A stretch of 20,989 nt of DNA from a bacterium. GTDB taxonomy: Bacteria > Verrucomicrobiota > Verrucomicrobiia > Chthoniobacterales > Terrimicrobiaceae. Positions 8,084-15,472 of this stretch are shown in pieces. A program made the translations under genes and the position numbers. Within the stretch, counting starts at the first letter, position 1. Each line of letters opens with the position of its first letter. The notes beneath the pieces were generated by a model. That model was not told the origin of the DNA and did not search any database. It saw only the letters and a program-made list of their open reading frames with translations. The DNA lies in the NCBI GenBank assembly GCA_009920585.1, contig RFZT01000012.1, positions 1 to 20,989 of the forward strand. Reading direction: 5' to 3'.

Positions 8084-9709
8084 TCATGCGCATTTTTTGG
8101 GCTCTTCAGCTAATAAATCCCTAATCGCTTCCAGCATAGTCCGAGAGTTGCATGGCTTGGCCAATACTTTATCCGCTCCGAGCGATTCGAACTGCCCGCA
8201 ATTGGAAGCCATGCTGATGCCGCTGGTGAAAATCACTTTTGCCAAAGGGGATATTTTTCTCAGTTGCCTGATCATATCTACGCCGTCCATGCCAGGCATC
8301 GACACATCTGTCACAACCACGGATATTTTTTCTTGGTTCGCTATGTAGGAATCCAAGCCCTGCTCGCCATCCAAAGCTGTGAGCACACGATATCCAGCTC
8401 GCTCGAGTGAGCGTTGCATGACTTTGAGAACGGTCGGTTCGTCGTCCACAAGAAGCAGCGTTTCGCCATTTCCTGCAAACTCCCTAAACGGGGCAACTGG
8501 GGCAGATACAGCGGGCGCTTGCGGCGACGCTTGGGCGGCAGGAAGGTAAATCTCGAACGTCGTTCCTCTTCCCTCCACGCTCTCCAGCAAAAGAAAGCCC
8601 CCATGCCCACGGACGATTCCTAGGACCGTCGCTAACCCGATGCCTGTGCCTTTTTCTGGTCCTTTGGTTGTAAAAAAAGGCTCGAAGATTTTATCACGCA
8701 CGGATTGAGGGATTCCAGACCCCGAATCACTCACGCTGATGCGGACAAATTTCCCTTTTTTTGCCGTTGAATTTTTTTGAACAAATTCCTGATCGATATC
8801 GATATTGCCGACCCTCAATGCCAGGAGCCCGCCCTTGGGCATCGCGTCACGCGCGTTCACGCAAAGATTCAGTAAAATTTGCTTAATCTGCGTGGCATTC
8901 GCCTGAACAGGATTTACCCCACCAGCAAGATCGCTCTGGATTTGAATGGATTTGGGGAAGGCGTGCTGAACGAAACCGGCGATGTCTTCAACAATCTCGC
9001 CTAGCGAAATTTCGGTCATTCCGCCCCCACCTCCTAAGGTGAAGTTCAGAATTTGTTGAACGAACTCTGTGGCCCTCCGGAGGTTTGCGTCCACGACTTG
9101 GAGCAAATCTTGGCTGTCCGAATCAAGGAGCCTCCCGCGAATGAGATCCATAGCCATCGCAGTGGGTTGGAGTGTATTATTAAGGTCATGCGCAATCCCG
9201 CTGGCGAGTTCCCCAATGCATTCCTGTCGCTGAGCACGCAGTCGCTCCTCCTCCATTCGCTTGGAGTCGGCGGTGTCTGTATTGATGATTAGGATGGTCA
9301 TTCCCTCGCTTTTTTGGGCAGGCAAAAGAACCCAGCGACTTTGCACATCTATCGCTCTACCGTCTGCTGCAGATTGCTGGAGATTCCCAGCCCACTCGCC
9401 TTTTTGAAGCGTGATCTGCTCGGCTTGATTTAACTTCTCTTTTTCCAAACAGAATCCGGCAGGCAATGGTCGGCCCAAAATGTCGGATGCCAACACCCCG
9501 TAAAGGGCCTCCGCGCCAGTATTCCAAAGAATCACAAGACCATCAGCATTCCGAATCACGATCGCCTCGTGGCTTTTTTCAAAATGAGCCGGCTCAAAGT
9601 CGCCAATGTTCTCCATTTTTACTCCGGCAACGGAAGGTGGACGGAAAAACGCGGTGGCATCACTTAGCCCGTTGCGGTCTTCTATTCTATAGGGAGGCGA
9701 TTTTGACAT
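8084..9709 (-). CDS. Hybrid sensor histidine kinase with PAS and C-terminal receiver domain
   Basis: A 541-residue signalling protein without membrane segments, so probably cytosolic. A PAS-like domain (about 36-145, with HEAIVIRNADGLVILWN and a terminal IINTDTADSKR) is followed by a HisKA dimerisation domain with the H-box GIAHDLNNTLQP (phospho-acceptor H174), and an HATPase with N285 in the N-box, GSGIP (330-334) and GTGIGLATV (354-362). After an Ala/Pro linker (about 390-408) comes a receiver domain with acidic D422/D423, phospho-acceptor D468 (VTDVSMPGMDG) and K518. HDLNNTL is the H-box type common in NtrB/hybrid kinases of this layout. The output is unknown, since no DNA-binding partner is adjacent; cls downstream and the divergent secreted protein are candidate targets by position only. 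Confidence 0.93.
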   Translation of the reverse strand: MSKSPPYRIEDRNGLSDATAFFRPPSVAGVKMENIGDFEPAHFEKSHEAIVIRNADGLVILWNTGAEALYGVLASDILGRPLPAGFCLEKEKLNQAEQITLQKGEWAGNLQQSAADGRAIDVQSRWVLLPAQKSEGMTILIINTDTADSKRMEEERLRAQRQECIGELASGIAHDLNNTLQPTAMAMDLIRGRLLDSDSQDLLQVVDANLRRATEFVQQILNFTLGGGGGMTEISLGEIVEDIAGFVQHAFPKSIQIQSDLAGGVNPVQANATQIKQILLNLCVNARDAMPKGGLLALRVGNIDIDQEFVQKNSTAKKGKFVRISVSDSGSGIPQSVRDKIFEPFFTTKGPEKGTGIGLATVLGIVRGHGGFLLLESVEGRGTTFEIYLPAAQASPQAPAVSAPVAPFREFAGNGETLLLVDDEPTVLKVMQRSLERAGYRVLTALDGEQGLDSYIANQEKISVVVTDVSMPGMDGVDMIRQLRKISPLAKVIFTSGISMASNCGQFESLGADKVLAKPCNSRTMLEAIRDLLAEEPKKCA

Positions 9710-9727
9710 TCCAGTTTCGGAGCGGTC

Positions 9728-9756
9728 AACCTACGCAAAACACAAAAACGCGTCAA
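9728..9756 (-). promoter_or_regulatory. Possible sigma70-type promoter of the hybrid kinase gene
   Basis: On the minus strand TTGACG (9756-9751) is followed after 17 bases by TAGGTT (9733-9728). The -35 matches five of six consensus positions, the -10 only three. A start site near 9721 would leave a leader of about a dozen bases before the kinase start at 9709. The position is sensible for the divergent kinase/secreted-protein pair, but the -10 is weak. Confidence 0.3.
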
Positions 9757-9832
9757 CTGAAGAGAAACCCTTGATGTCCCTTTGGCGTTTTAGAAACTTG
9801 ATCCCCTTTTTCACGCGTGTAGCTTTTATAAC

Positions 9833-10627
9833 ATGTCAGCTCGGTTGTTCATTTTGGTTGTCCTCCTGCTTACGGGAAAAGCGTCTTCGGGCCTTGCCGA
9901 GGAATCGTCAGCGAAGACACCCTTGGCCCCGACCTCGGAGTTCAAATCGGCGGGCGATTTTTTTGACGCCATCGACAAACAATGCCAGCCAAATTGGTCT
10001 CAAATCGTCCAACCTCCCGCTGCGCCGGGTTCCCCCGCTCGGGAAGCCCTTTCTCTTCAACTCGGTGTTCTTGTGACAGATGCCTTTGCGGCAATTCAAG
10101 CCAACAACGGACAAGGTGTCAAAAATACCACTCACGAGATCACCGCCCTCACCAAAAAGCTCAATCTCGACCAAAGCATCTTAGCTCGAAATAAGAGCAT
10201 CAGTGACTTCGCGGATAAGGGGTCGTGGAATGAACTGCAACTTGAAATAAATGCGGCTCAAAAAGATATCATGCAAGGCATGCAGCGGCAGAATGACCGC
10301 GATCTGATTGTTTTTCTACTGGCGGGCTCCTGGATGCGCCAAATCGACATCGCTGCCGCGCTCGCCACAGCGAATCCCAAACCCGAATGGGCCGCCCTTT
10401 TGGTCCAACCTTCGGCCGCTGACGAATTGCTCGCTGGTTTTGACATCCTTCCTGAACCCATACGCAAGGGGAAATTCACCCTCATGCTTGTCCAAGGAAT
10501 CCTTGCCGCTAGGGATACCATGTTAAAAACTTCGGGCGGCACACTCCCAGATTCCGCCATTAAAGAACTGGCCTCCACAATGGCCGACATCCTAAATCAT
10601 ATAAACGCACCCACCCACCGTCCTTAA
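9833..10627 (+). CDS. Secreted or periplasmic protein of unknown function
   Basis: A 264-residue protein that I do not recognise. It opens with a clear signal peptide: MSARLF, a hydrophobic core ILVVLLLTG, and a plausible signal peptidase I site near GLA/EE at about residues 22-24. The mature part is mostly predicted alpha-helical, with many Ala, Leu, Gln and Lys residues and no repeats. It contains one cysteine (CQPNW, about residue 51) and no recognised catalytic motif. The helix-rich segment with NKSISDFADKGSWNELQLEI is compatible with an imidazoleglycerol/soluble helical-bundle type fold, but this is a guess. It is transcribed divergently from the hybrid kinase across 123 bases, and the next gene begins 78 bases downstream. 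Confidence 0.75.
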   Translation: MSARLFILVVLLLTGKASSGLAEESSAKTPLAPTSEFKSAGDFFDAIDKQCQPNWSQIVQPPAAPGSPAREALSLQLGVLVTDAFAAIQANNGQGVKNTTHEITALTKKLNLDQSILARNKSISDFADKGSWNELQLEINAAQKDIMQGMQRQNDRDLIVFLLAGSWMRQIDIAAALATANPKPEWAALLVQPSAADELLAGFDILPEPIRKGKFTLMLVQGILAARDTMLKTSGGTLPDSAIKELASTMADILNHINAPTHRP

Positions 10628-10705
10628 CCCCCTTTTTTCCACCCTCACCACGAAAGGTGACAAGATGATCCTTTCTGTGGTAAATGATCCCATACCCTTA
10701 ACAAT

Positions 10706-11167
10706 ATGACATCCGCCACCGCCGAGAAACTCCACAGCCCGCAGGTGCGCCAATTTTCCGTTTTCCTTCAAAACAAAGTCGGCGCCCTCCTCGAAGTCGT
10801 CCGCCTACTGGATGACAACAACATCGTCGTTCTTGCCCTGAGCATCGCGGAATCTTCCGAATCCGCAATCGGTCGCATGATCGTCAGTGACCCAGACCGC
10901 GCGAGCGAACTTTTTAATGAGCGCGACATTCCGCATAGCGAATGCGCTTTGATGGTAGTCGAGATGGACGAAGGTGCTGGCGACCTTTCAAGAGTCCTCG
11001 CCGCTTTGCTCATGGCCGAAGTGAATATCCACTTCAGCTACCCTCTCCTTGTTCGTCCACGCGGGCGCGCCGTCCTGGCATTGCATTTGGACGACATCGA
11101 ATGCGCCTCCTCCGTCTTGCGCGGCGAGGGATTCAATCTCCTGAGCCAAGGAGACCTTTCGCGCTGA
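10706..11167 (+). CDS. Tandem ACT domain amino-acid-binding regulatory protein
   Basis: A 153-residue protein made of two ACT domains. The first (about 13-78) begins QFSVFLQNKVGALLEVVRLL, the classic ACT strand/Gly/helix start with the N-K-x-G-x-L ligand loop. The second (about 82-150) holds MVVEMDEGAGDLSRVLAALL. No enzymatic or DNA-binding domain is present, so it resembles the small stand-alone ACT proteins of unknown target that bind amino acids at the domain interface. The symporter gene begins three bases after its stop, and the two are probably co-transcribed and functionally linked. No Shine-Dalgarno sequence is seen before the ATG. The role (allosteric sensor of the transported amino acid) is inference. 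Confidence 0.85.
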   Translation: MTSATAEKLHSPQVRQFSVFLQNKVGALLEVVRLLDDNNIVVLALSIAESSESAIGRMIVSDPDRASELFNERDIPHSECALMVVEMDEGAGDLSRVLAALLMAEVNIHFSYPLLVRPRGRAVLALHLDDIECASSVLRGEGFNLLSQGDLSR

Positions 11168-11170
11168 TCC

Positions 11171-12481
11171 ATGGGGCAAGACGCCACGCCGACTCACGCC
11201 CGATCCACCCGCATTCTTTTTGGGTTAGTCTTTGGTCTGGCTCTCGGCTTGATCGCCGGCGGTCTCCTTCCGGAATCCTCTCAGCCGCAGCTATCGTGGT
11301 GGATTGATCAGGTGGTGCAGCCTGCAGGTCGTGTGTTTTTGCGTATCATCTTTATGGTGGTCGTGCCGCTTATTCTTTCCGCCATCGTCCTAGGAACCAT
11401 GGAAATGGGCGACCTTCGCACGCTTGGCCGCGTGGGAACGCGAACACTGCTATTAACGCTCCTTCTCTCGACATTGAGCGTGGGCATCGCGCTCGCTTTG
11501 GTCAACACTCTCTCCCCTGGAACAGCTATGCCGGAGTCGAGTCGAAAGGCTCTGATTTCGACTTATGGTGGCGCCTCCCGCACCAGCATCGAGCGAGGTA
11601 CACGAAGCCAACCTGTAGCCACCACGCTTCTGAACTTCATTCCGGAAAATCCCCTCGCCGAGGCGGTCAACTCGTTCAACCCTGAAAACACGGGTGGCGG
11701 ATTGATGGCCGTGATGGTCTTCAGCCTCTTTGTTGGATTTGCGATGACGGTCGCCCCGCGCGAAAAAACTCTTGTTTTGCGTGGTTTTTTTGAAGGGATG
11801 TTCGAAATATCGATGGTCATCATTGGATTTGCCCTGCGGCTCGCTCCGTATGGCGTAGCCTGCCTTGGCTTTGCCGTGGCCGCGCGCTTGGGATTCGATC
11901 TTTTCAGAACGTTGGGATTTTATACCGGCGTGGTTTTACTGGGTCTGGCGCTACAGCAGTTCGTTGTCTATCCAGCCGTTCTCAGGTTTACCGGTCACTC
12001 TCCGATGGCGTTTTTTCGCGGAGCCAAGGAGGCGATCGTCACGGCATTCAGCACATCCTCCAGCAACGCCACACTGCCGGTATCGCTGCGCGTGGCGGAA
12101 CAGGATCTCAAAATCCCTCCGCGCATCGCGCGATTTGTCCTCACCGTCGGTGCCAGCGCTAACCAGAATGGCACGGCCCTCTACGAGGGAGTTACCGTTC
12201 TTTTTCTTGCCCAAGTCTTCGGTGTTGAATTGTCACTCACACAACAAGTCGTTGTGGCTCTCATGTGCATTATGGCTGGTATTGGGACAGCGGGCGTCCC
12301 TGGAGGCTCACTGCCACTCGTGGTCGGCGTGCTCCTTTCCATCAATGTTCCCGCCGAAGCCATCGCTATCATTCTCGGGATCGACCGATTTCTAGACATG
12401 TGCCGCACAGCACTGAATGTAACCGGCGATCTCGTGATCGCGACCGTGGTCTCGCCAGAATCACTTCCATCAAAGGCATGA
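11171..12481 (+). CDS. Dicarboxylate/amino acid:cation symporter (DAACS family)
   Basis: A 436-residue transporter of the GltP/DctA/GltPh family in the cytoplasmic membrane, normal in length. Hairpin 1 carries the serine-rich TAFSTSSSNATLPVSLR (about 290-306). The central TM7 motif is N331-Q-N-G-T335, where most relatives have NMDGT. Hairpin 2 reads AGIGTAGVPGGSLPLV, and TM8 has D405-R-F-L-D409-M-C-R412-T413-x-x-N416-V-T-G-D. The D409/R412/T413/N416 set corresponds to the substrate-binding residues of GltPh, and an Arg at that position favours acidic amino acids or dicarboxylates. The Asp of NMDGT, part of a sodium site in GltPh, is Asn here. The gene follows the ACT gene by 3 bases and its stop overlaps the coaX start (ATGA). 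Confidence 0.92.
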   Translation: MGQDATPTHARSTRILFGLVFGLALGLIAGGLLPESSQPQLSWWIDQVVQPAGRVFLRIIFMVVVPLILSAIVLGTMEMGDLRTLGRVGTRTLLLTLLLSTLSVGIALALVNTLSPGTAMPESSRKALISTYGGASRTSIERGTRSQPVATTLLNFIPENPLAEAVNSFNPENTGGGLMAVMVFSLFVGFAMTVAPREKTLVLRGFFEGMFEISMVIIGFALRLAPYGVACLGFAVAARLGFDLFRTLGFYTGVVLLGLALQQFVVYPAVLRFTGHSPMAFFRGAKEAIVTAFSTSSSNATLPVSLRVAEQDLKIPPRIARFVLTVGASANQNGTALYEGVTVLFLAQVFGVELSLTQQVVVALMCIMAGIGTAGVPGGSLPLVVGVLLSINVPAEAIAIILGIDRFLDMCRTALNVTGDLVIATVVSPESLPSKA

Positions 12482-13260
12482 AACGATTTCTCCTCATCGA
12501 CATTAGTAACAGCTTCACAAAGGTCGCTGTGGCTCATGGCGAAAAGATCGGGCGTATTCACCGTCTGCCCACACCCACGCTTGCGGCCCAGGATCTTCAA
12601 AAAATTGCCTCTTCCAAAGTTTTTGACGGCGTCATTCTTTCTTCGGTCGTTCCCTCCAAAAACAAGGTAGTCCTAAAAACCTTTCCGCAAGCCTGCGTGA
12701 TCGCTCCGAATCTCGATCTCGGTGTTGGCATTGATTACCCTGACCCCAGCGCCATTGGCGCTGATCGCCTGGCGAATGCCGCTGGCTGTGTGGCTCACCA
12801 TGGTTTTCCTGCGATCGTCGTGGATTTCGGAACAGCGGTGACCTTTGATGTGATTTCCGACGCGGGTTCTTACATCGGGGGCGTGATTGCACCTGGTCTC
12901 GGCGCAATGACAAACTATCTTCACGACCGCACCGCCCTTCTCCCTCTCATTCGCTTAAGGGAACCCCGCAGCGTCGTCGGACGCTCCACGAAAGATGCTA
13001 TGCTCTCGGGAGCCATCCACGGTTATCGCGGACTGGTCAGAAATATTCTTAAAAAAATCCAGGAGGAAAAATTTCCACTCACCCGCCCCCATCTCATAGC
13101 GACCGGAGGAGACGCGGAGCTCATTGCTTCTGGGGAACCTTTATTTGACATTGTCGATCCTCTCCTCACGCTTCGAGGCCTACTGAAGATTGGTGAAAAA
13201 AACATACCAGCCCCGCGGAAGACGGAATGCGCCTCGACAGACAGACGCGCTCCGCGATAA
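12478..13260 (+). CDS. coaX: Type III pantothenate kinase (CoaX)
   Basis: A 260-residue cytoplasmic kinase of the ASKHA fold that phosphorylates pantothenate, the first step of coenzyme A synthesis. The phosphate-1 motif is D8-ISNS12, where family members usually read DxGNT; N11 is retained. Further motifs are IGADRLANA (D96 and R97 of the GADR motif), DFGTAVTFDV (116-125) and GGVIAPGLG (about 134-142), all expected for CoaX. The frame is open upstream, but ATG 12478 is chosen because the protein then begins MKRFLLIDIS, directly at the first strand, and the codon overlaps the symporter stop as ATGA. The last ~20 residues (after GEKN) look disordered. yicC starts 9 bases downstream. Confidence 0.92.
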   Translation: MKRFLLIDISNSFTKVAVAHGEKIGRIHRLPTPTLAAQDLQKIASSKVFDGVILSSVVPSKNKVVLKTFPQACVIAPNLDLGVGIDYPDPSAIGADRLANAAGCVAHHGFPAIVVDFGTAVTFDVISDAGSYIGGVIAPGLGAMTNYLHDRTALLPLIRLREPRSVVGRSTKDAMLSGAIHGYRGLVRNILKKIQEEKFPLTRPHLIATGGDAELIASGEPLFDIVDPLLTLRGLLKIGEKNIPAPRKTECASTDRRAPR

Positions 13261-13269
13261 AAATCTGTC

Positions 13270-14136
13270 ATGACAAGCATGACCGGCCATGGCAGCGGCG
13301 AAGCAAAAACCAAAACATGGACGGCCGCAGTCGAATGCTACTCCGTGAATCGCAAGACAGCGGAAGTCGTATTCCACTCCGAGCGAGGCGCCGCCTGGCT
13401 GGAACCTTTTGTTCGCGAACGCGTGTTGGCACGCATCTCACGTGGACGCGTGCAGGTGAATCTCATTCTGAGCCACACCAGTGGAAAATCCGGTATTTTC
13501 TTTGACGAGCAACGCGCCGCTGCTTTTGTCAGCGAAGCCCGCCGCCTACAAAAGAAACTCGGCGTCGGTGGAGAGATCACGATCTCCGACGTCCTCGCTG
13601 CCGCAGGTCTTGAAACGTCCGCAAAGCCCGAAGGCGAGGCGCCTCGCGAAGTCGTCCTAGCCGCTCTGGACAAGGCCCTCAACGGCCTCGTCGCAACCCG
13701 CAACCGAGAGGGTGCAACACTCCAAAAGGTTCTCGGTAAAAGCGTCAACCAACTCGCCGCCATCGCAAAAAAAATCTCCCCTTTAGCGAATAGAGTCACT
13801 GCACAGTATCGCCAAACTCTTTGGAAACGCATCGAGCGAGCTGACCTAGGCTTGCTCGCGGAGGATCCGCGCCTCATTGCGGAAGTGGCCCTCTTTGCGG
13901 AGCGCTGCGATATCACGGAGGAGTTGGAACGTGCCGCCAGCCACATCGCCCAGTTCCACGAAAAACTCGCATCCACTGCGCCAATGGGCCGCACACTCGA
14001 ATTCCTCGCGCAGGAACTCGGACGTGAATTCAACACCATCGGATCTAAATCCGCCGACACACTCATCGCTCGACTCGTGATCGACGCGAAGACTGAGCTG
14101 GACCGGATCCGCGAACAACTTGCCAACATTGAATAA
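13270..14136 (+). CDS. yicC: YicC/YloC family endoribonuclease
   Basis: A 288-residue protein of the YicC/YloC family, members of which act as endoribonucleases in RNA turnover. The N-terminus MTSMTGHGSGEAK is the diagnostic start of the family (usually MxSMTGFG), followed by VECYSVNRK, ISRGRVQVNL (about 56-65) and the C-terminal block MGRTLEFLAQELGREFN with NTIGSKS (about 238-260), which carries conserved acidic and histidine-like positions. Length is typical. It precedes gmk and overlaps its likely start by 17 bases; yicC-gmk adjacency is widespread in bacteria. The 263-residue open frame on the opposite strand is a shadow of this gene. Confidence 0.93.
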   Translation: MTSMTGHGSGEAKTKTWTAAVECYSVNRKTAEVVFHSERGAAWLEPFVRERVLARISRGRVQVNLILSHTSGKSGIFFDEQRAAAFVSEARRLQKKLGVGGEITISDVLAAAGLETSAKPEGEAPREVVLAALDKALNGLVATRNREGATLQKVLGKSVNQLAAIAKKISPLANRVTAQYRQTLWKRIERADLGLLAEDPRLIAEVALFAERCDITEELERAASHIAQFHEKLASTAPMGRTLEFLAQELGREFNTIGSKSADTLIARLVIDAKTELDRIREQLANIE

Positions 14137-14749
14137 CCTCACCATCACTCGCACAGGAATTCTCTTCGTCATCTCCGCTCCATCTGGTGCGGGCAAGACC
14201 ACACTCATCAGCTCCCTGCGTCAAAAAGGAGATTTCATTTACTCTGTCTCCTGCACCACCCGCTTGCCGCGCCCGGGTGAAGTGCATGGTGAAGATTATT
14301 TTTTTATGACCGAGGAGGAATTCCGCTCGCACGTTTCGCTCGGTGATTTCCTAGAACACGCAGAAGTCCACGGTCACTTTTACGGAACACTCAAATCCAA
14401 TGTGATCGCTCACCTAGAAAAAGGAGTGGATGTTTTACTCGATGTGGACACGGCTGGCGCTGAGAGTATTCGATCCTGCGGCGATTCTTTTATTCAAGCC
14501 GCTTTGGCCGATGTTTTCATTATGCCGCCCGGCCTCGATGAGCTGTCACGCAGGCTTCGCCGACGCGGAACCGAGACCGAAGAACAAGTCTCCACGCGCC
14601 TTCGCAACGCCTCTTCCGAAATGCAGAAATGGCGCGACTATCGCTACACGGTCATTAGCGGCTCCATGGAAGAGGACATCGAAAAGTTTCGCGGCATCAT
14701 GCGCGCGGAGCGCTACCTGACCCGGCGCCTCAACCTTTCTTTCTCATGA
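14120..14749 (+). CDS. gmk: Guanylate kinase
   Basis: A roughly 209-residue enzyme that phosphorylates GMP to GDP in the cytoplasm. The P-loop APSGAGKTT (20-28) is followed by the GMP-binding region SVSCTTRLPRPGEVHGEDYFF, with the expected Arg and Tyr contacts, then EHAEVHGHFYGTLKS and VLLDVDTAGA (usually LDIDxQGA; the usual Gln is Thr-Ala here). The lid and C-terminal helices with RRLRRRGTE are in place. No ATG lies before the P-loop. The usable starts are TTG at 14120 or TTG at 14129, both inside the end of yicC; I took the longer, and neither has a good ribosome site. The stop overlaps the next start by ATGA. Confidence 0.93.
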   Translation: MPTLNNLTITRTGILFVISAPSGAGKTTLISSLRQKGDFIYSVSCTTRLPRPGEVHGEDYFFMTEEEFRSHVSLGDFLEHAEVHGHFYGTLKSNVIAHLEKGVDVLLDVDTAGAESIRSCGDSFIQAALADVFIMPPGLDELSRRLRRRGTETEEQVSTRLRNASSEMQKWRDYRYTVISGSMEEDIEKFRGIMRAERYLTRRLNLSFS

Positions 14750-15288
14750 AAAAAACGATCATCTTGGGTGTGAGCGGCTCCATCGCTTGCTACAAAGCGG
14801 CTGACCTCACGAGCCATCTCACCCAGAGCGGCATTCATGTCCAAGTCGTCATGACCCGCCATGCCACTGAGTTTGTCACCCCTCTGACCTTTCAGACTCT
14901 TTCGCGCAATCCTGTCACAACGGGTATTTTTGATGAAAAAGAATCATGGCATCCCGGTCACATCGCTCTTGCTGATTCTGCCGACCTTCTCTTAATCGCC
15001 CCAGCGACCGCTAATACACTAGCTAAGTTGGCTTACGGCATTGCCGACGACGCCCTCACTTCCATCGCTCTCGCAGTCACCTGCCCAGTCCTTATTGCCC
15101 CAGCCATGAACGGCAAAATGTGGCTTCACGCGGCCACACAAGAAAATGTCGCGCGTCTTAAGGGACGCGGAGTCTCTTTTTTAGGTCCTGAAGAAGGATT
15201 GCTCGCTTGCGGATATGAAGGCGTTGGCCGCTTGTGGAATACACCAGATATAGCCGCCGAGGTGCTTAAAATCTTGGCTCGCGCGTAG
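14746..15288 (+). CDS. coaC: Flavoprotein, phosphopantothenoylcysteine decarboxylase domain only (CoaC)
   Basis: A 180-residue flavin-dependent enzyme that decarboxylates 4'-phosphopantothenoylcysteine in coenzyme A synthesis. Visible motifs are GVSGSIACYKA at the N-terminal flavin site, the catalytic-type histidine H72 in PGHIALADSAD, APATANTLAKLAYGIADD, PAMNGKMW (119-126) and the substrate-clamp cysteine C155 in LACGYEGVGRL. In most bacteria this domain is fused to a CoaB synthetase domain in a ~400-residue CoaBC, but here the frame stops after the CoaC part. The region downstream (15289-15472) is an AT-rich intergenic region with no trace of CoaB, so the split is genuine in this sequence and not a nearby frameshift. 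rpoZ, often found between gmk and coaBC, is also absent. Confidence 0.9.
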   Translation: MKKTIILGVSGSIACYKAADLTSHLTQSGIHVQVVMTRHATEFVTPLTFQTLSRNPVTTGIFDEKESWHPGHIALADSADLLLIAPATANTLAKLAYGIADDALTSIALAVTCPVLIAPAMNGKMWLHAATQENVARLKGRGVSFLGPEEGLLACGYEGVGRLWNTPDIAAEVLKILARA

Positions 15289-15368
15289 CCAGCTGTTTTT
15301 CTTCATTTAATTCAATCCCCCCCAAACATTAAAAAATTCACGACTGATGATTTTTTTTCAAAATGGTA

Positions 15369-15397
15369 TTGACGATTTATCACCGCGCACTTATTCA
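15369..15397 (+). promoter_or_regulatory. Possible promoter of the histone-like gene
   Basis: TTGACG (15369-15374), a 17-base spacer and TATTCA (15392-15397) give a sigma70-like pair with a good -35 and a mediocre -10. It lies in the AT-rich region after coaC, and transcription would begin about 70 bases before the histone-like ATG. The -10 falls inside the first DnaA-box-like site, so protein binding there could occlude it. Confidence 0.4.
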
Positions 15398-15431
15398 CAT
15401 TGCGCAGTGAGTTATTCACAACATTTTCACA
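15391..15431 (+). promoter_or_regulatory. Cluster of three DnaA-box-like sites
   Basis: Two identical nonamers TTATTCACA (15391-15399 and 15412-15420) match the DnaA-box consensus TTWTNCACA exactly and point the same way. A third, ATTTTCACA (15423-15431), differs at one position. The start-to-start distances are 21 and 11 bases, close to two and one helical turns, so all three face the same side of the DNA. The AT-rich stretch just upstream (about 15298-15368, including an 8-T run at 15351-15358) could melt. Whether this is regulatory or origin-related is not known. Confidence 0.45.
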
Positions 15432-15457
15432 AACACTTTCCCGCGAATGCGGAGAGA

Positions 15458-15465
15458 AAGGGGGG
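15458..15465 (+). promoter_or_regulatory. Ribosome binding site of the histone-like gene
   Basis: AAGGGGGG ends seven bases before the ATG at 15473, one of the few strong purine-rich ribosome sites in the window; most other genes here have none visible. A small hairpin, CCGC-GAAT-GCGG (15441-15452), lies just upstream. The strong site fits high expression of a DNA-binding protein. Confidence 0.55.
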
Positions 15466-15472
15466 ATATTAA

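Noticed and set aside
9798..9832. TTGATC and TATAAC as a promoter for the secreted protein
   Set aside because: The spacing is 23 bases and the -10 abuts the ATG, so transcription would start inside the gene.
10634..10660. TCACC-ACGAAA-GGTGA hairpin after the secreted protein gene
   Set aside because: Only five base pairs and no following T-run; not a credible terminator.
12265..12477. Upstream extension of the coaX frame inside the symporter gene
   Set aside because: The extra residues have no CoaX similarity, and ATG 12478 gives the exact N-terminal strand and an ATGA overlap.
13338..14129. 263-residue open frame on the minus strand opposite yicC
   Set aside because: It is low in family-like motifs, Ser/Arg-rich and wholly antisense to a well-supported yicC; typical of a shadow frame.
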